The notes beneath the pieces were generated by a model. The model worked only from the letters and a program-made list of their open reading frames with translations, was not told the origin of the DNA and ran no database searches. A stretch of 7,586 nt of DNA. It comes from an uncultured Collinsella sp. GTDB lineage: Bacteria > Actinomycetota > Coriobacteriia > Coriobacteriales > Coriobacteriaceae. Made by a program: the position numbers and the translations under genes. The stretch spans positions 1-7,586 of the forward strand of contig CALHWR010000144.1 in NCBI GenBank assembly GCA_938036665.1, written 5' to 3'. Numbering within the stretch: position 1 is the stretch's first letter; each line of letters opens with the position of its first letter. Positions 1 to 6,690 of this stretch are shown in pieces.

Positions 1-22
1 AAACCGCGTCCCCCAGTACCGC

Positions 23-2719
23 TTACGAGAAGTCAGCAACCTGAGCAGTCAGCGCCGCCAGGATCTCCTTGAGCTCAGCTGCACGGTCTCTCTTCTTCTG
101 GACCACCGCAGGCGCGGCCTTGGCCACAAAGCCCTCGTTGGCCAGCGTCTTCTCGCAGCCAGCGAGCTCCTTCTGGGCCGCGGCGATCTCCTTCTCCAGG
201 CGTGCCTTCTCGGCCGAAAGGTCAACCTTGCCCTCGAGCACCACAAAGACCTCGACGCCGCTGTCGACCACGGCGATGCTCGCGGCCGGCTTCTCGACAT
301 CGGTGCCCATGACCAGCGAGGCGGTGTTTGCCAGCGGCTCAATGGTCGAACTCAGGCTCTCGAGCTTCTCGATGTCCTCGGCACCGGCGCGCACGACCAC
401 GTCGAGCTCGGCCTTGGGGCTCAAGCGATAACGCGAGCGCGTGGCGCGGGCGGCGGAAACGACGGCACGGCACAGCTCAAACGTGCGCTCGGCGTCCTCG
501 TCGACATACTTGGCATAGTCGGCGGGCTCAGGCCACTTGGCAATCATGAGCGCCTCGGCGCGGTCCACGTTGCCCTCGGCGTCCAGGTCGAGCACGCTCG
601 CCGGCATGTTGTCCCAGATCTCCTCGGTGACAAACGGCATGAGCGGGTGCATCAGGCGAATGGAGGTGTCGAGAACAAAGATCAGGTTGCGCTGCGCCTG
701 CAGACGGCCCTCGCCCTTCAGACGGGCCTTGGTGACCTCGACGTACCAGTCGCAAACCTCGTTCCAGAAGAACTGCTGCACGCCGCGGGCCATGTCGCCA
801 AAGGTGTAATTCTCAATACCCTCGGTGACCATCTTGACGGCCTTGGCCAGGCGGCTGAACATCCAGGCGTCGGCCGGCGTCTCAACGACGGGCTCGCCGG
901 GCGTGTAGCCCTCCATATTCATGAGCAGGAAGCGGCTGGCGTTCCAGATCTTGGTCACAAACGACTTAGCCTGATCGGTGCGTGGGCTGTCGATGAGCTT
1001 CTTGGTCTTCTTGTCGATGTTCGCGTCGAACTTGACGTCCTGATTGTTGGTGCACAGCGTGAGCAGGTTGTAGCGCATGGCGTCGGCACCGTACATACCA
1101 ATGAGGTCCATAGGGTCAACGCCGTTGCCCTTGGACTTGGACATACGGCTACCGTCCTTGGCAAGAATCGTCGGGTAGATGACGACGTCCTTAAACGGCA
1201 CCTCGTCCAGGAAGTACAGCGAGCTCATGACCATGCGGGCGACCCACAACGCGATGATGTCGCGCGCGGTGACCAGCGCTGTCGTGGGGTGATGGCCCTC
1301 GAGCAGCTCCGGCTTTTGCGGCCAGCCCTGCGTGGCGAAAGTCCACAGCTGCGAGCTGAACCAGGTGTCCAGCACGTTCTCGTCCTGATGCACGTGATGG
1401 CCGCCACACTTGGGGCACACGTCGGTGTCCTCGGTGAGGGCGTCCTCCCAGCCGCAATCCTCGCAGTAGAACACGGGGATGCGGTGGCCCCACCACAGCT
1501 GGCGGCTGATGCACCAGTCCTTGAGGTTCTCCATCCAAGTGGTGTAGGTCTGCGTCCAGCGCGCGGGGTGGAAGGTCACCTTGCCGGAGTTGACGGCGTC
1601 GAGCGCCGGCCCCTTGAGCTTGTCGACGGCCACAAACCACTGCTCGGACAGCCACGGCTCCAGGGCGGAGTCGCAACGGTAGCAGTGCATGACGGAGTGA
1701 TCGAGGTCCTCGACGTGATCGAGCAGGTCGTGCTCCTCGAACCACTTGATGACGGCCTCGCGGCACTCCTCGCGGGTCATACCGGTGAACTCACCGTAGC
1801 CCTCGACGACCACCGCGTGCTCGTCGAAGATATTGATCTGCGGCAGGTCGTGGGCCTGACCCATGGCATAGTCGTTGGGGTCGTGGGCCGGGGTGACCTT
1901 GACGAAGCCGGAGCCAAAGTTGGCGTCGACATGCCAATCCTCAAAGATGGGGATCTCGCGGTCGACGATGGGGAGCTTGACGGTCTTGCCCACAAAGGCG
2001 GCCTTCTCGGGGTCCTTCGGGGAGACGGCGACGCCCGTGTCGCCGAGCATGGTCTCGGGGCGCGTGGTGGCGACGACGATGTAGTCCTGGCCGTTGACCG
2101 GCTCGGTCAGCGGGTAGCGCAGGTGCCACAGATGGCCCTTCTCGTCCTTATACTCAGCCTCGTCGTCCGAGATAGCGGTGGTGCAGTTGGGACACCAGTT
2201 GACGATGCGCTTGCCACGGTAGATCAGGCCGTCGTGGTACCAGTCGCAGAAGACCTTACGCACGGCCTGGGCGTAATCCTCATCCATGGTAAAGCGCTCG
2301 TTGTCGAAGTCGACGGAGCAACCCATGCGCTTGATCTGCTCGACGATGATGCCGCCGTACTCGTGGGTCCAATCCCAGCAAGCGTCGACAAACTTGTCGC
2401 GACCGATCTCCAGACGGCTGATGCCCTCGCTCTTGAGCTTCTTGTCGACCTTGGTCTGCGTGGCGATACCGGCGTGGTCGGTACCGAGCACCCAGCGCGT
2501 GGACTTGCCGCGCATGCGGGCCATGCGGATGATGGCGTCCTGGATGGAGTCGTCGGTAGCGTGGCCCATGTGGAGCTTGCCGGTCACGTTGGGAGGCGGA
2601 ATGGTGACGGTGCAGTCGCCCACGCCCTCGCGGCGCTTGTAGTAGCCGCCGTCGAGCCACTTCTGCAGGATCGCCGGCTCGTTGGTCGACGGATCGTAAT
2701 TCTTGGGCATCTCTTCCAT
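23..2719 (-). CDS. valS: Valyl-tRNA synthetase (ValRS), class Ia
   Basis: A cytoplasmic enzyme that joins valine to tRNA-Val using ATP and edits mischarged threonine. The 898-residue reading frame is complete and close to the bacterial norm (about 880-950). Seen in order: the HIGH-type motif HMGH at 50-53 after PPPNVTGKL; the CP1 editing domain with VATTRPETM (216-224) and TPAHDPNDY (276-284); Cys pairs C176/C179, C346/C349, C419/C422 and C435/C438, probable zinc sites; DTWFSS (451-456); the second catalytic motif as RMSKS (525-529) instead of KMSKS; an anticodon-binding domain holding KIWNASRF (590-597); and a C-terminal coiled-coil arm, about 834-890. The ATG at 2719 is chosen because GGGAG lies 6 nt upstream; an in-frame ATG at 2710 has no room for a ribosome site. 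The clpX terminator upstream suggests separate transcription. In the 22 bases after its stop codon, the minus strand contains GGGGGA, possibly the ribosome site of a gene beyond the edge. Confidence 0.98.
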   Translation of the reverse strand: MEEMPKNYDPSTNEPAILQKWLDGGYYKRREGVGDCTVTIPPPNVTGKLHMGHATDDSIQDAIIRMARMRGKSTRWVLGTDHAGIATQTKVDKKLKSEGISRLEIGRDKFVDACWDWTHEYGGIIVEQIKRMGCSVDFDNERFTMDEDYAQAVRKVFCDWYHDGLIYRGKRIVNWCPNCTTAISDDEAEYKDEKGHLWHLRYPLTEPVNGQDYIVVATTRPETMLGDTGVAVSPKDPEKAAFVGKTVKLPIVDREIPIFEDWHVDANFGSGFVKVTPAHDPNDYAMGQAHDLPQINIFDEHAVVVEGYGEFTGMTREECREAVIKWFEEHDLLDHVEDLDHSVMHCYRCDSALEPWLSEQWFVAVDKLKGPALDAVNSGKVTFHPARWTQTYTTWMENLKDWCISRQLWWGHRIPVFYCEDCGWEDALTEDTDVCPKCGGHHVHQDENVLDTWFSSQLWTFATQGWPQKPELLEGHHPTTALVTARDIIALWVARMVMSSLYFLDEVPFKDVVIYPTILAKDGSRMSKSKGNGVDPMDLIGMYGADAMRYNLLTLCTNNQDVKFDANIDKKTKKLIDSPRTDQAKSFVTKIWNASRFLLMNMEGYTPGEPVVETPADAWMFSRLAKAVKMVTEGIENYTFGDMARGVQQFFWNEVCDWYVEVTKARLKGEGRLQAQRNLIFVLDTSIRLMHPLMPFVTEEIWDNMPASVLDLDAEGNVDRAEALMIAKWPEPADYAKYVDEDAERTFELCRAVVSAARATRSRYRLSPKAELDVVVRAGAEDIEKLESLSSTIEPLANTASLVMGTDVEKPAASIAVVDSGVEVFVVLEGKVDLSAEKARLEKEIAAAQKELAGCEKTLANEGFVAKAAPAVVQKKRDRAAELKEILAALTAQVADFS

Positions 2720-2723
2720 ATAT

Positions 2724-2731
2724 CTCTCCCT
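2724..2731 (-). promoter_or_regulatory. valS ribosome binding site
   Basis: The minus strand reads AGGGAGAG here, with the GGGAG core 6 nt before the ATG at 2719. This decides between that ATG and the in-frame ATG three codons later. The site lies outside the large upstream hairpin, so that hairpin does not directly cover it. Confidence 0.75.
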
Positions 2732-2742
2732 GTCCCGCCGGT

Positions 2743-2852
2743 GAGGAATGTAGGCCCGATTTTCGCTCGGTCAGGTCCCGGGCTCGCACGAAGACCACAT
2801 TAAGTGCTCTTCGGCTCGTGCGGAATCTACGAAAATCGGGCCTACATTCCTC
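2743..2852 (-). repeat. Long perfect inverted repeat with nested hairpin in the valS leader
   Basis: The arms 2743-2765 and 2830-2852 are perfect reverse complements (23 bp), separated by 64 nt. Past one mismatch, two more G-C pairs extend the stem (2740-2741 with 2854-2855). Inside the loop is a second hairpin: CGCACG at 2785-2790 pairs with CGTGCG at 2817-2822, and GAAGA (2790-2794) can pair with TCTTC (2808-2812), with CAC/GTG closing an ATTAA loop. Neither strand has a U-tract after the outer stem, so it does not look like a terminator. The T-box consensus is absent. If the promoter proposed near 2912 is right, this folds in the untranslated leader of valS, ending 12 nt before its Shine-Dalgarno region. 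It could be a structured leader or a dispersed palindromic (MITE or REP-like) element. No target-site duplication is evident at the ends. Confidence 0.8.
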
Positions 2853-2911
2853 CCCTTAGGTATCGATTACTTCAGTCTGATATGTCTTCGCTGAGGCTTA
2901 AACAAACACAT

Positions 2912-2919
2912 AGAATAAC
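2912..2919 (-). promoter_or_regulatory. Candidate extended -10 promoter for valS
   Basis: The minus strand reads TG-T-TATTCT: a -10 hexamer at 2912-2917 with an extended-10 TG just upstream (2919-2920). No good -35 hexamer is seen at 16-18 nt. It lies between the clpX terminator and valS, where a valS promoter is expected. Initiation near 2905 would give a leader of about 185 nt containing the inverted repeat. Confidence 0.4.
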
Positions 2920-2942
2920 ACAGGTAGTTGGGGTTATTGCGT

Positions 2943-2985
2943 ATATATAAAATAGCCTCCGACCGCAGGTGGTCGGAGGCTATTT
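2943..2985 (-). terminator. Intrinsic terminator after clpX
   Basis: A perfect 15-bp stem (2950-2964 with 2971-2985) closes a 6-nt loop. Its core reads GCCTCCGACC / GGTCGGAGGC. On the minus strand the stem is followed by TATTTTATATA-type sequence. It begins 21 nt after the clpX stop codon and should end the clpX transcript (or clpP-clpX) before valS. Confidence 0.93.
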
Positions 2986-3006
2986 GCAAACACGTTTTTG
3001 GCTGGT

Positions 3007-4413
3007 TTAGCCGTAGATGCGTTGGGGCTGTTCTTCGCCCTTAACCGCCGCTTCGGTTACGACAACCTTGGCGACGCCCTCCTCGCTGGGCAGGTCGAAC
3101 ATCGTCTGCTGAAGCACGTCTTCGCAGATGGCACGCAGGCCGCGGGCTCCGGTCTTGCGGGCGAGCGCCATGCGGGCGATCTCGTGCAGGGCCGCGTCCT
3201 CAAACTCAAGCTCGACGTCCTCGAGCTGGAACATCTTGCGGTACTGACGCACCACGGCGTTCTTGGGCTCGGTCAGGATCGACACCAGATCGTCCTCGTC
3301 GAGCGCCTGCGTCTGGGTGACGACGGGCGTACGGCCCACGAACTCGGGAATCATGCCAAAGGCATTAAGATCCTGCGGGAGCACCTGGCGCAGCAGGTCG
3401 TTCTCGTCGACCGAGGTGGGGCCGGCGATCTCGGAGTTAAAGCCAACGCCCTTGTTGCCCACGCGGTCGGCGATGATCTTGTCCAGACCCACAAAGGCAC
3501 CGCCGCAGATGAACAGGATGTTGGTCGTGTCGATCTGCAGCAGCTCCTGCTGGGGATGCTTGCGGCCGCCGGTGGGCGGAACGCTGGCCACCGTGCCCTC
3601 AAGAATCTTAAGCAGCGCCTGCTGAACACCCTCGCCCGAAACATCGCGGGTAATGGAGAGGTTCTCAGCCTTGCGGGCAATCTTGTCGATCTCGTCAACG
3701 TAGATGATGCCAACCTGTGCGCGCTCAATGTCGCCATCGGCAGCATTAATGAGCTTGAGTAGGATGTTCTCCACGTCCTCGCCCACATAGCCGGCCTCGG
3801 TGAGCGCGGTGGCATCGGCGATAGCAAACGGCACCTCAAGAATGCGCGCGAGCGTCTGGGCCAGCAGGGTCTTACCGGTACCGGTGGGACCGAGCAGCAG
3901 GATGTTGGACTTGGCGAGCTCTACCTCGTCCATATCGTCATCGAACTGCGAGCCCATGTCGTCATCAAAGGCAGACACCGCAGCGCCGCCCTCAATCACG
4001 CGGCGATAGTGGTTGTACACGGCCACCGACATGGCGCGCTTGGCGTCCTCCTGACCCATAACATAGGCCGAAAGCTCGTCATAGATCTCGTGCGGCGTCG
4101 GCACGTGCGTGATGACCTGGCGATCGTCCTCGAGCTCAAAACCCTCGGTCTCGGGGTCCGCGGCGGGCTGGGATGCAGCCTGGCCGTGGTCGTTGAGGAA
4201 GCCCGGCAGCTTGCCGTTGCGGGCAGCGTCCATAAAGTCCGAAGCCAGCGACTCCTCAAGGATCTCGGAGCAGGCGGCAACGCACTCGTCGCAGATAAAG
4301 ATGTTGGTCGGACCCTTTACAAGGCGGCGAACCTGCCCCTGCTCTTTTCCGCAGAAGGAGCAGCGGATGGGGTTGCCGTTCTCGTCGAAGTTGTCCTGCA
4401 TGTTTCCTGCCAT
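3007..4413 (-). CDS. clpX: ClpX, AAA+ unfoldase subunit of the ClpXP protease
   Basis: A cytoplasmic ATPase that recognises substrates, unfolds them and threads them into ClpP. Seen in order: an N-terminal zinc-binding domain with C18, C21, C41 and C44; Walker A GPTGTGKT (175-182); pore loop GYVG (208-211); Walker B IIYVDEID (236-243); the RKH pore motif (284-286); a ClpP-docking IGF-type loop that here reads VGF (323-325); the box VII arginine in PEFVGR (R361); and the sensor 2 motif GARGLR (422-427). At 468 residues it exceeds E. coli ClpX (424). The extra length lies in the linker after the zinc domain (about 65-100) and in an acidic segment before Walker A (about 147-164). The first ATG is 1 nt beyond the clpP stop, with AGGA 8 nt upstream inside clpP. 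An ATG four codons later (4401) is an alternative. Co-transcription and translational coupling with clpP are likely. Confidence 0.98.
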   Translation of the reverse strand: MAGNMQDNFDENGNPIRCSFCGKEQGQVRRLVKGPTNIFICDECVAACSEILEESLASDFMDAARNGKLPGFLNDHGQAASQPAADPETEGFELEDDRQVITHVPTPHEIYDELSAYVMGQEDAKRAMSVAVYNHYRRVIEGGAAVSAFDDDMGSQFDDDMDEVELAKSNILLLGPTGTGKTLLAQTLARILEVPFAIADATALTEAGYVGEDVENILLKLINAADGDIERAQVGIIYVDEIDKIARKAENLSITRDVSGEGVQQALLKILEGTVASVPPTGGRKHPQQELLQIDTTNILFICGGAFVGLDKIIADRVGNKGVGFNSEIAGPTSVDENDLLRQVLPQDLNAFGMIPEFVGRTPVVTQTQALDEDDLVSILTEPKNAVVRQYRKMFQLEDVELEFEDAALHEIARMALARKTGARGLRAICEDVLQQTMFDLPSEEGVAKVVVTEAAVKGEEQPQRIYG

Positions 4414-4414
4414 C

Positions 4415-5047
4415 CTAGGCGTCCTTCGCGGCGAGATCGCGCGAGGTGACGATACGGTCGATCAGGCCGTAGTCGAGGGCCTCGGCAGCGGTCAGGTAGT
4501 TGTCGCGCTCGGTGTCGGCCTGGACCTTCTCGATCGGCTGGCCCGAGGCATCGGACAGGATCTGGTTGAGCTCGCGGCGGGTCTTCTTGATCTCCTCGGC
4601 CACGATCTCGATCTCGGTCTGCTGACCCTGGGCACCGCCGCTGGGCTGGTGAATCATGACCTTGGAGTGCGGCAGGCAGAAGCGCTTGCCCTTGGCGCCG
4701 GCCGAAAGCAGCACGGCAGCCATAGACGCGGCCATACCGACGCAGATGGTGGAGACCTGCGGCTTGATGAAGTTCATGGTGTCAAGAATCGCCAGGCCAG
4801 AGTAAACCTCGCCACCGGGCGAATTGATGTAGAGCGAGATATCCTTCTCGGCATCCTGGCTCTCAAGATGCAGCAGCTGGGCAACGACCAGGTTGGCGCT
4901 GACGGAGTTGATCTCCTCGCCCAAGAAGATGATGCGGTCGTTGAGCAGGCGCGAATAGATATCGTAGCTGCGCTCGCCGCGCGGCGTCTGCTCGATAACG
5001 TATGGCACGAGGGCGGAATCGAACTTAGCGATCATACGCATCTCCAT
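4415..5047 (-). CDS. clpP: ClpP, serine protease subunit of ClpXP
   Basis: The proteolytic subunit that forms a 14-mer barrel and degrades chains delivered by ClpX in the cytoplasm. The 210-residue frame is complete and of usual length. The catalytic triad is S108 (in GMAASMA), H133 (in MIHQPSGG) and D182 (in ERDNYL). The spacings of 25 and 49 residues equal those of E. coli ClpP. The oligomerisation and substrate-binding segments [11 protein letters not shown] (74-84) and [19 protein letters not shown] (17-35) are intact. By comparison with E. coli, mature protein could begin near A12-L13-V14 after removal of a short propeptide. Start choice is uncertain: ATGs occur at codons 1, 3 and 5. The third (5035) has GGAG 6 nt upstream, while the first has only a weak AAGAG placed too close. 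clpX follows after 1 nt. Only one clpP is seen here, unlike the clpP1-clpP2 pair of many other actinobacteria. Confidence 0.98.
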   Translation of the reverse strand: MEMRMIAKFDSALVPYVIEQTPRGERSYDIYSRLLNDRIIFLGEEINSVSANLVVAQLLHLESQDAEKDISLYINSPGGEVYSGLAILDTMNFIKPQVSTICVGMAASMAAVLLSAGAKGKRFCLPHSKVMIHQPSGGAQGQQTEIEIVAEEIKKTRRELNQILSDASGQPIEKVQADTERDNYLTAAEALDYGLIDRIVTSRDLAAKDA

Positions 5048-5080
5048 TTCTCTTACGGACCAATAGTGGCTCTAGACAAA

Positions 5081-5121
5081 CGTACGGTGCCCGCATGCTA
5101 TGCATTGGCTGGCACCGTACG
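5081..5121 (-). promoter_or_regulatory. Stem-loop between tig and clpP
   Basis: CGTACGGTGCC (5081-5091) and its exact complement (5111-5121) form an 11-bp stem around a 19-nt loop that can itself pair GCAT/ATGC (5093-5096 with 5100-5103). On the minus strand it is followed by TTTGTC, a poor U-tract. It may be a weak tig terminator, or a structured leader of clpP about 34 nt ahead of the coding region. The sequence alone does not decide. Confidence 0.6.
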
Positions 5122-5139
5122 AAGCAACCGGATAACCGG

Positions 5140-5145
5140 CTTATA
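5140..5145 (-). promoter_or_regulatory. Possible -10 element for clpP-clpX
   Basis: The minus strand reads TATAAG here, within the tig-clpP gap. No convincing -35 hexamer is found 16-18 nt upstream, so if used it may depend on an activator. Initiation near 5133 would place the stem-loop at 5081-5121 within the clpP leader. Confidence 0.25.
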
Positions 5146-5169
5146 ACTTTACCCCATCACGGGCACATA

Positions 5170-5183
5170 CATGCGCTCGCATG
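5170..5183 (-). repeat. Short palindrome downstream of tig
   Basis: CATGCG and CGCATG face each other across 2 nt, making a 14-bp dyad just after the tig stop codon. If the TATAAG element at 5140-5145 is a promoter, the dyad sits about 38-50 nt upstream of the start point, a position typical of activator sites. In some actinobacteria clpP is activated by ClgR. The dyad does not clearly match the ClgR consensus as I recall it, so this is only a candidate operator. Confidence 0.3.
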
Positions 5184-5197
5184 CAAGGTGGCGAGAA

Positions 5198-6496
5198 TTA
5201 CTCGGCGTCCTTGGCGGTCTCGTCGACCTCAGTCACCTTGGCGTTCTCGACCAGGTGATCGACGGCCTTGGAGCGACGGATGGACTCGCGGACGGCAGGC
5301 ATGCGGCCATCGGCGATGAACTCGGCCTTGGAAGCCTCGACGTCCTTGACGCCAGCCTTCTCGAACTCGGCGTTGATGTCGTCCTCGGTGACCTCAATCT
5401 TGAGCTCACGGGCGAGAGCGTCGAGCGCCAGGGACTCACGGGCAACGTCGTTGGCCTGCTTGTGCAGGTCGCCGATGAACTGCTCCATGGTCAGGCCGGA
5501 AGCGGGCAGCCAGGTGTCCAGCGTCATGCCGCGGGCAGCGAGGTTGGACAGGAAGTTCTGGCCAAGCTCCTCAAAGACGGACTGCTCGTAGTCGGCGTCC
5601 ATCTCGTCGAGCTGCAGGCGCTCGGCGAGAGCGGAGACGCAACGGTTCTCCTTCTCGGCCGGGAGGCGGGAAGCCTTGTCCTGCTCGATCTCGATCTTGA
5701 TGGCGTCGCGCATAGCGTCGATGCTGTCGAAGCCAAAGTCAGACTTGACGAGCTCGTCGGTGAGCTCGGGGGTGTTGCGGACCTTGATGCCCTTGACGGT
5801 AACCTCGACGGTGTGGGTCTCGGCCTCCTCGCCCTCCTCGGCCTCGTCGGTCCAGGTGACGGACTTGACGTCGTCAACGTTGGCGCCGATCAGAGCCTCG
5901 TTGAACTCGGCGGGGTTGCTGTCGCTACCGGCGATGAGCATACGGCCCTCGGCGGCAAAGTTGTCGGCGTTCTCGACGGCCTTGAGGTCGACGGTAACGT
6001 AGTCCTCGGCCTCGACGGCGCGACCCTCGACGTCCTCGAAGGTGGCACGGTAGTTGAGGAGCATCTCGACCTGGTTGTTGATCTCGGACTCGGTGACCTC
6101 CGCAGGGGGCATCTCGATCTCGACAGCGTCGAAGGAGGAGAGCTCAGCGGCGGGACGCAGGGAGAACTCGACGGTGTAGGTGTAGTCCTCGTGATCCTTG
6201 GCGAGGTCGAGCTCCTTGTAGTCACCGCTCTTGGTGGGGACGATGTCCAGCTCGTTGAGGACGGCGGGCTCGTTGGCGGCGATCAGGTCGTTGGTGGCCT
6301 GAGCGAGGGTAGCCTCGGCGCCAAGAGCGGAATCGATGACCGGACGGGGAGCCTTGCCGGCACGGAAGCCCGGGAAGCGGTACTTCTTGGCGGTGTCCTT
6401 GTAGGCCTTCTTGATCGCGGCGTCGACGTCGGCGGCCGGGATGGTGACCGTAGCGGTGAGCTTGGCGTCCTTGACGTCAGAAGCGGTGATGTTCAA
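5198..6496 (-). CDS. tig: Trigger factor, ribosome-associated chaperone
   Basis: A chaperone that docks at the ribosome exit tunnel and shields nascent chains. I choose the TTG at 6496 because AGGAGG ends 6 nt before it. A GTG at 6499 (3 nt from AGGAGG) is the alternative. An upstream ATG at 6511 would put AGGAGG inside codons 2-3 and has no ribosome site of its own. With the TTG start the protein has 432 residues and the ribosome-docking motif GFRAGKAP falls at 43-50; both values equal those of E. coli trigger factor. Domains: N-terminal ribosome-binding (1 to about 120), FKBP-like (about 155-240) and C-terminal helical chaperone region (about 245-420). The FKBP part is divergent: the PGFE-type active-site segment is replaced by PAEFNEAL and the flap region is very acidic (217-226). 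The TAA stop is followed by a 150-bp gap before clpP, so clients and protease genes are neighbours but may be separate transcripts. Confidence 0.95.
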   Translation of the reverse strand: MNITASDVKDAKLTATVTIPAADVDAAIKKAYKDTAKKYRFPGFRAGKAPRPVIDSALGAEATLAQATNDLIAANEPAVLNELDIVPTKSGDYKELDLAKDHEDYTYTVEFSLRPAAELSSFDAVEIEMPPAEVTESEINNQVEMLLNYRATFEDVEGRAVEAEDYVTVDLKAVENADNFAAEGRMLIAGSDSNPAEFNEALIGANVDDVKSVTWTDEAEEGEEAETHTVEVTVKGIKVRNTPELTDELVKSDFGFDSIDAMRDAIKIEIEQDKASRLPAEKENRCVSALAERLQLDEMDADYEQSVFEELGQNFLSNLAARGMTLDTWLPASGLTMEQFIGDLHKQANDVARESLALDALARELKIEVTEDDINAEFEKAGVKDVEASKAEFIADGRMPAVRESIRRSKAVDHLVENAKVTEVDETAKDAE

Positions 6497-6502
6497 CACG
6501 TT

Positions 6503-6508
6503 CCTCCT
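6503..6508 (-). promoter_or_regulatory. tig ribosome binding site (AGGAGG)
   Basis: A consensus Shine-Dalgarno sequence, 6 nt ahead of TTG (6496) and 3 nt ahead of GTG (6499). It sits directly after the ATG at 6511, so that ATG is unlikely to be the start. Confidence 0.85.
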
Positions 6509-6520
6509 CATACTGCCCAG

Positions 6521-6550
6521 CTTATCTGAGGTGCTGGTACCTTTATGCAA
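6521..6550 (-). promoter_or_regulatory. Candidate sigma-70-type promoter for tig
   Basis: The minus strand carries TTGCAT (6545-6550) and, after 18 nt, GATAAG (6521-6526). Both are partial matches to TTGACA and TATAAT. Initiation near 6514 would leave only about 6 nt before AGGAGG. It would also place the ATG at 6511 almost at the transcript end, agreeing with the downstream start. Confidence 0.45.
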
Positions 6551-6579
6551 CAAAGAGTCGCGACGGCCGAAGCCGACGC
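6551..6579 (-). terminator. Probable terminator of tRNA-Leu
   Basis: On the minus strand GCG-T-CGGC-TTCG-GCCG-T-CGC (6560-6579) forms a hairpin with a UUCG tetraloop and one T-T mismatch. It is followed by a loosely U-rich GACTCTTTG. It begins 8 nt after the tRNA CCA end and abuts the proposed tig promoter, so it may also mark the RNA for 3' trimming. The U-tract is weak. Confidence 0.5.
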
Positions 6580-6587
6580 AGATGCGT

Positions 6588-6671
6588 TGGTGCGGGCGAA
6601 AGGACTCGAACCTTCACGGGAATCCCACCAGAACCTAAATCTGGCGCGTCTACCAATTCCGCCACGCCCGC
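6588..6671 (-). tRNA. tRNA-Leu, anticodon UAG (reads CUA and other CUN codons)
   Basis: A complete type II (long variable arm) tRNA. The acceptor stem GCGGGCG pairs with CGCCCGC over 7 bp, followed by discriminator A and an encoded CCA (6588-6590). The D-arm region reads GGCGGAATTGGTAGACGC. The anticodon stem CCAGA/TCTGG encloses the loop TTTAGGT, giving anticodon TAG at 6635-6637. A long variable arm (TGGGATTCCCG) precedes the T-arm AAGG-TTCGAGT-CCTT. The long variable arm together with the UAG anticodon identifies leucine. No integrase, direct repeat or other sign of a mobile element is present at its 3' end. Confidence 0.97.
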
Positions 6672-6690
6672 ATGAGCGCACAGACTAGGA

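Noticed and set aside
647..2803. A 718-codon open frame on the plus strand opposite valS
   Set aside because: It is the antisense shadow of valS, caused by GC-rich third positions. Its translation is a low-complexity mix of L, V, D, G and A with no domain, while the minus strand encodes a fully recognisable ValRS.
2743..2852. Inverted repeat as an intrinsic terminator
   Set aside because: Neither strand has a run of U after the stem, and a clear terminator for clpX already exists at 2943-2985.
2842..2857. Start-stop mini-ORF (ATG-TAG) behind AAGGGGAGG in the valS leader
   Set aside because: Spacing from AGG to ATG is only 1 nt, too short for initiation, and the same bases recur in the other arm simply because the repeat is inverted.
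2720..2945. T-box riboswitch upstream of valS
   Set aside because: No match to the T-box core (GGTGGTACCGCG-like) on the minus strand, and no terminator/antiterminator pair ahead of valS.
2998..3762. A 254-codon plus-strand frame opposite clpX
   Set aside because: Antisense shadow of the ClpX AAA+ domain; no recognisable motif and no independent ribosome site.
5171..6529. A 452-codon open frame on the plus strand opposite tig
   Set aside because: Same effect: repetitive LDV/GDG-type composition and no motif, exactly covering trigger factor on the other strand.
6588..6671. tRNA-Leu as an integration site for a mobile element
   Set aside because: No integrase, no repeat of the tRNA 3' end and no foreign-looking cargo in the window; conserved housekeeping genes lie directly downstream.
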